A stretch of DNA of 9,526 nt from CAYZFD01 sp964477735 (GTDB taxonomy: Bacteria > Bacteroidota > Bacteroidia > Flavobacteriales > Flavobacteriaceae). Shown here piece by piece: positions 6,315 through 9,526 of the stretch (positions are counted from its first letter, which is position 1; every line of letters begins with the position of its first letter). The notes under the pieces were generated by a model. It saw only the letters and a program-made list of their open reading frames with translations, had not been told where the DNA came from and searched no databases. Made by a program: the position numbers and the translations under genes. The stretch is taken from the NCBI GenBank assembly GCA_964477735.1, contig CAYZFD010000050.1:1-9526 (forward strand), in the 5' to 3' direction.

Positions 6315-7553
6315 TTATTTAGCATTAATGACTCCGTTTACCTGTTCAAAACACGACAAATCGAAGAATTTTGCTGCTGCAAGCAAATGATCGAAGATAT
6401 CTCCAGAAATATCTTCAAATTTTTTCCACTCTTTTTCTGCACTAAAGGCATAAATTTCTAGAGGTGTGCCTTGTGTTGTTGGCGCCAGTTGTCGGCACAT
6501 GATGGTAAGGTTTTTGTTGATTTTAGGGTGGTCACTTAAATATGCTTCAATGTATCGTCTAAACACGCCTAAATTTGTCATGTTTCTACCATTGAGAGTA
6601 AGCGATTTGTCCACCTTTTTTTCACGGTTGTGTTTTTGGATTTCTTCTTGCCTTTCAACAATATAATCTCGAACAAGAGCCACATTTTTTAAGCTGATGA
6701 CTTCTTCGTCTGTCAAAAATCTAATGTCTGAAGTGCGTATAAAAATCGCTTTTTTTATCCTTCGCCCTTCTGACTCGCTCATGCCTCGCCAATTTTTAAA
6801 GGAGTCTGAAATAAAATTATAGGTGGGCACAGAAGTGATGGTTTTGTCGAAGTTTTGAATTTTAACAGTAGAGAGGTTGATCTCAACCACATCGCCATCT
6901 GCACCAAATTTCTCTAAGGTGACCCAATCGCCAATTCTCACCAAATCATTTACAGCGATTTGAATGCTGGCCACGAAGCCCAAAATAAGGTCTTTGAATA
7001 TCAGTAATAAAACGGCCGAAAGGGCCCCCATGGCAGTGAGGAAATAGGTGATTTCTTTGCCTGTGAGAATCGAAAATATGATAACGAACCCCAAAATCCA
7101 TAAAACAATCATAACCACCTGAATGTAGCTATCAATGGGTTTGTCTTTGAAAGTATCGAGTTTTTTTAGGGAATCGCGTAAACTGTTTAGGGTTCTTCTT
7201 AGGATGATAAGAATTAAAATCACTAATGCTACGTCCAATGCTGCAAGAAAAATAACTTGGGTTTTTTCAAAGTATTTTAGCCAAAACGGTGTGATTTCTT
7301 CTAAGAAATATAATGGAACAAGGTGTGCTAAAAAATAGGGGACTCTGTTTTGTACCAAATAATCATCAAAATGACTTTGTGTTTTTTTTGAAAACACATG
7401 AAAAAAATTAATAATCACCAATCTTGAAAAATGGTGTAAAACCCATCCTAAAATCAAAAAAAGGAGCCCCCAAGCGGCAACATCTAGCAACTGTGCCATA
7501 GCTATGGGTAAGTTTTTTTCTTCTAACAGGTTTAGTAAAAATTCTCTATTCAT
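6315..7553 (-). CDS. ybdG: YbdG-like mechanosensitive channel (MscS family)
   Basis: This 412-residue inner-membrane protein is close in length to E. coli YbdG (415), a small-conductance channel of the MscS superfamily that opens under membrane tension and helps survival of osmotic downshift. About five transmembrane segments are visible: 18-40, 70-88, 98-119, 142-164 and a long pore-type helix at 168-200 containing AMGALSAVLLLIFKDLILG. The MscS beta domain follows: VRIGDWVTLEKFGADGD (205-221), STVKIQNFDKT and VPTYNFISDSFKNWRGM (242-258), then SESEGRRIKK, which is especially YbdG-like. A soluble cytoplasmic domain makes up the C-terminus. The ATG at 7553 lies 11 nt after the galE stop, so the two genes are probably co-transcribed. 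The TAA at 6317-6315 lies 34 nt before the preferred start of the DUF5686 gene. Confidence 0.92.
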   Translation of the reverse strand: MNREFLLNLLEEKNLPIAMAQLLDVAAWGLLFLILGWVLHHFSRLVIINFFHVFSKKTQSHFDDYLVQNRVPYFLAHLVPLYFLEEITPFWLKYFEKTQVIFLAALDVALVILILIILRRTLNSLRDSLKKLDTFKDKPIDSYIQVVMIVLWILGFVIIFSILTGKEITYFLTAMGALSAVLLLIFKDLILGFVASIQIAVNDLVRIGDWVTLEKFGADGDVVEINLSTVKIQNFDKTITSVPTYNFISDSFKNWRGMSESEGRRIKKAIFIRTSDIRFLTDEEVISLKNVALVRDYIVERQEEIQKHNREKKVDKSLTLNGRNMTNLGVFRRYIEAYLSDHPKINKNLTIMCRQLAPTTQGTPLEIYAFSAEKEWKKFEDISGDIFDHLLAAAKFFDLSCFEQVNGVINAK

Positions 7554-7564
7554 TATTAACAGTT

Positions 7565-8581
7565 TTATTTTAACCTAATTTTTTGCTCCCAGGCCCAAGC
7601 TGTGGCTACGGCATCATCTAGTGAAGCGGTGGTTTTCCAGTCCAAAACCTTCAATGCTTTGGTGGTGTCGGCAAAAGCTGCGATAACATCTCCTGCTCTT
7701 CTAGGTCCTATGCGATACTTAAGTTTTATTCCCGAAACACGTTCAAAACTATGAATCACCTCCAAAACAGAACTTCCTTTTCCTGTCCCTAGATTCATGA
7801 CCTCATAGTTGTTAACGCCATTTTCTCGAATTAATTTTTCGAGAGCTAAAACATGTGCTTTGGCCAAATCAACCACATAAATATAATCTCGTATGCAGGT
7901 GCCGTCGGGGGTAGGGTAGTCGTCGCCAAAAACGGTCAATTCATCATAGAGGCCAGCAGCTGTTTGGGTGATAAAAGGCACTAAATTTTGAGGTTTTCCA
8001 AGGGGAAGTTCTCCAATGGCATTCGAAGGGTGAGCACCAATAGGATTAAAGTATCTCAAGGCAATCACGGACAAGTTTGTAAGTGCTTTTGAGGCATCAA
8101 ATAGAATTTCTTCTCCAATTTGTTTGGTGTTTCCATAGGGGGATTCGGCAGGCTTAATGGCTACATTTTCGTTAATGGGGAGTTGGTCTGCTTGACCATA
8201 GACGGTACACGATGAACTAAAAATGAAAGGAATTTGCCGGCCACTTTGTTTAATAGCCAAGAGCAAATTGGTGAGTGATCCTAAATTGTTTTCGTAATAT
8301 TCTAGAGGAAGCTGAACGCTTTCTCCAACCGCTTTTGAGGCGGCAAAATGTATCACACCTTCAATGCTGTAGTGCTCAAACATGTCCATCACAGCTTTTT
8401 TGTTACGAAGATCCAACTCTAGATAAGCAGGGCGTTTACCAGCAGCTTGTTCAATGCCTTTTAGAACATCGATATTCGCGTTTGAAAGATCGTCAACCAC
8501 TAAAACTTCTTTACCATTTTCAAGAAGTTCAACAGTGGTGTGGGAACCAATATATCCTAAACCTCCGGTTACTAAAATCAT
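7565..8581 (-). CDS. galE: UDP-glucose 4-epimerase
   Basis: This cytosolic, NAD-dependent short-chain dehydrogenase/reductase-type enzyme interconverts UDP-galactose and UDP-glucose, the last step of the Leloir pathway and a source of UDP-galactose for glycan synthesis. At 338 residues it has the same length as E. coli GalE. The Rossmann nucleotide-binding motif GGLGYIGSH is at 6-14, the acidic pair DD at 30-31 follows the second strand, SSSCTVYG (122-129) contains the catalytic Ser124, and YGNTK supplies Tyr149 and Lys153, in the same positions as in E. coli. RYFNPIGAHPS (176-186) and GDDYPTPDGTCIRDYIYV (219-236) are characteristic substrate-domain segments. All key residues are intact. The start ATG lies 10 nt after the galM stop and the stop 11 nt before ybdG, so it sits in the middle of a tight cluster. 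Confidence 0.97.
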   Translation of the reverse strand: MILVTGGLGYIGSHTTVELLENGKEVLVVDDLSNANIDVLKGIEQAAGKRPAYLELDLRNKKAVMDMFEHYSIEGVIHFAASKAVGESVQLPLEYYENNLGSLTNLLLAIKQSGRQIPFIFSSSCTVYGQADQLPINENVAIKPAESPYGNTKQIGEEILFDASKALTNLSVIALRYFNPIGAHPSNAIGELPLGKPQNLVPFITQTAAGLYDELTVFGDDYPTPDGTCIRDYIYVVDLAKAHVLALEKLIRENGVNNYEVMNLGTGKGSSVLEVIHSFERVSGIKLKYRIGPRRAGDVIAAFADTTKALKVLDWKTTASLDDAVATAWAWEQKIRLK

Positions 8582-8591
8582 TTTTTATGGG

Positions 8592-9526
8592 TTATATGGT
8601 TAAAAATTCAAAATAAGTATCTGATGAAAAGACTTCTCCTGGCCTTAAAACAGGGGACGGAAAATGTGTTTGATTTGGGCTGTCGGGATAGTGTTGGGTC
8701 TCGAAACAAACCCCACTTCTGTTTTCCCAAGCTCTTTTGCCATTGGTCAAAAAACTCTGGTCTAGATAGTTTCCAGTATAGAGTTGCATCCCAGGTTGGT
8801 CTGTCCAAACTGCCATGCTTCGACCAGATAGTTGATGACTTAATTGTGCCACTTTTTTTAGGGTTTTGTTGTTGTCCAAGACAAAGCAATGGTCAAAACC
8901 GTTTCCAATCTTCAGCTGTGGGTGCACCCTATGAATGTCTTGCCCAATTGTTTTGGGAACACTAAAATCAAAAGGGGTATCTTTTGTTTTCTCAATTTGC
9001 CCAGTGGGAATGCAACTTTCATCAACAGGGAGGTAGTGTTTGGCCTCCATTTGAAGTTGATGATCCAAAATGGGAGCTCTAAAGTTTCCTGATAAATTGA
9101 AGTAACTATGCTGGGTTAAATTGAGTATTGTTGTTTTGGTAGTTGTTGCATGATAGTTAATTTTCAATCTGTTATTGTCATCGAGAAGGTAGGTTACGCG
9201 AACGTCTAGGGTTCCAGGATACCCTTCTTCGTTGTCAACAGATTTGTATTCAAAACCCAGACTGTTTTGTTGATGATCGATTTGCACTTTCCACAAAACT
9301 TGATCAAACCCCCTATTGCCACCATGCAGGTGGTTTTTGCCATTGTTTTGCGCCAATATATAGGGTTTACCTTCCAATTCAAATGTGCCTTTTGCAATCC
9401 GATTACCAAAACGTCCAATAATCGCACCTAGATAGGAGGAAGAAGCCAAATAATCTTCTAAATTATTGAAGCCCAATACTATATTTTCAAATTTGCTCAA
9501 CCGATTTGGTGTTTCTATGGCAGAAA
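8592..9526 (-). CDS. galM: Aldose 1-epimerase (galactose mutarotase), 5' end outside the window
   Basis: GalM converts beta-D-galactose to the alpha anomer used by galactokinase. The window holds 310 codons plus stop; the reading frame stays open to the right edge, so roughly 40 N-terminal residues are missing compared with the family. The upstream in-window codons encode SAIETPNR, matching the family's PDR segment, so the TTG at 9500 is internal and not a start. Catalytic residues are visible: NHLHGG with the conserved His at 9326-9324, TQHSYFNL with the acid His at 9110-9108, and CFETQHYPDSPN with the catalytic Glu at 8702-8700. GRFGNRIAKGTF and the substrate-binding DQPGMQLYTGN are also typical. 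It is the first visible gene of the galM-galE-ybdG-DUF5686 cluster; the operon promoter and any galK or galT would lie beyond the right edge. No signal peptide can be assessed. Confidence 0.95.
   Translation of the reverse strand, partial: SAIETPNRLSKFENIVLGFNNLEDYLASSSYLGAIIGRFGNRIAKGTFELEGKPYILAQNNGKNHLHGGNRGFDQVLWKVQIDHQQNSLGFEYKSVDNEEGYPGTLDVRVTYLLDDNNRLKINYHATTTKTTILNLTQHSYFNLSGNFRAPILDHQLQMEAKHYLPVDESCIPTGQIEKTKDTPFDFSVPKTIGQDIHRVHPQLKIGNGFDHCFVLDNNKTLKKVAQLSHQLSGRSMAVWTDQPGMQLYTGNYLDQSFLTNGKRAWENRSGVCFETQHYPDSPNQTHFPSPVLRPGEVFSSDTYFEFLTI

Noticed and set aside
8275..8965. Plus-strand ORFs of 113 residues each antisense to galE and galM
   Set aside because: They have no recognisable domain, and galE and galM are unambiguous on the other strand.
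8592..9500. galM as a complete gene starting with TTG at 9500
   Set aside because: The frame is open upstream to the window edge and those codons match the family (IETPNR). The protein would otherwise lack conserved N-terminal strands.
1..9526. A novel defence system, mobile element, CRISPR array or RNA gene
   Set aside because: Both strands are accounted for by known families with short spacers. I saw no transposase, integrase, repeat array, tRNA-like or other structured RNA signal.

Overview
This window looks like a chromosomal fragment from a member of the Bacteroidota, most likely a flavobacterium. Three things point that way: AT-rich DNA with A-rich leaders instead of clear Shine-Dalgarno sites, a DUF5686 outer-membrane protein with a carboxypeptidase-regulatory-like N-terminal domain (a family typical of that phylum), and a pectin-degradation cluster of secreted or lipid-anchored enzymes. 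No rRNA or other marker gene is present, so the assignment rests on gene content and sequence style.

Left part (1-3123) is the edge of a pectin/rhamnogalacturonan utilisation locus. Two GH28 pectinase-like lipoproteins are transcribed divergently from a 233-bp AT-rich control region. The leftward one starts with TTG. Its stop overlaps, by an ATGA, the start of a secreted GH105/GH88-type unsaturated uronyl hydrolase that runs off the left edge. The expected scheme is that the GH28 proteins cut galacturonan or rhamnogalacturonan chains and the GH105-type enzyme removes terminal unsaturated uronic acids. The rightward GH28 ends next to a convergent gene, so the locus probably stops there on that side.

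Middle (3158-3499) holds a small zinc-ribbon protein of the YjdM/PhnA family, a stand-alone gene on the minus strand.

Right part (3603-9526) is a compact minus-strand cluster read in the order galM (5' end outside the window), galE, a YbdG-like mechanosensitive channel, and a DUF5686 outer-membrane protein. Spacers are 10-34 nt, so it reads as one operon. galM and galE form part of the Leloir galactose pathway. The channel and the DUF5686 protein are envelope proteins of less obvious connection.

The DUF5686 gene is interrupted by 100 Ns. The 55 bp on the left of the Ns are repeated exactly on the right. Collapsing the repeat and deleting the Ns restores one uninterrupted reading frame, so the gap is almost certainly an unmerged contig overlap, not missing DNA or a broken gene. 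I found no mobile element, CRISPR array, RNA gene or defence system. Most of the window is ordinary; the points worth a second look are the non-canonical GH28 active-site motifs, the divergent control region and the false gap.
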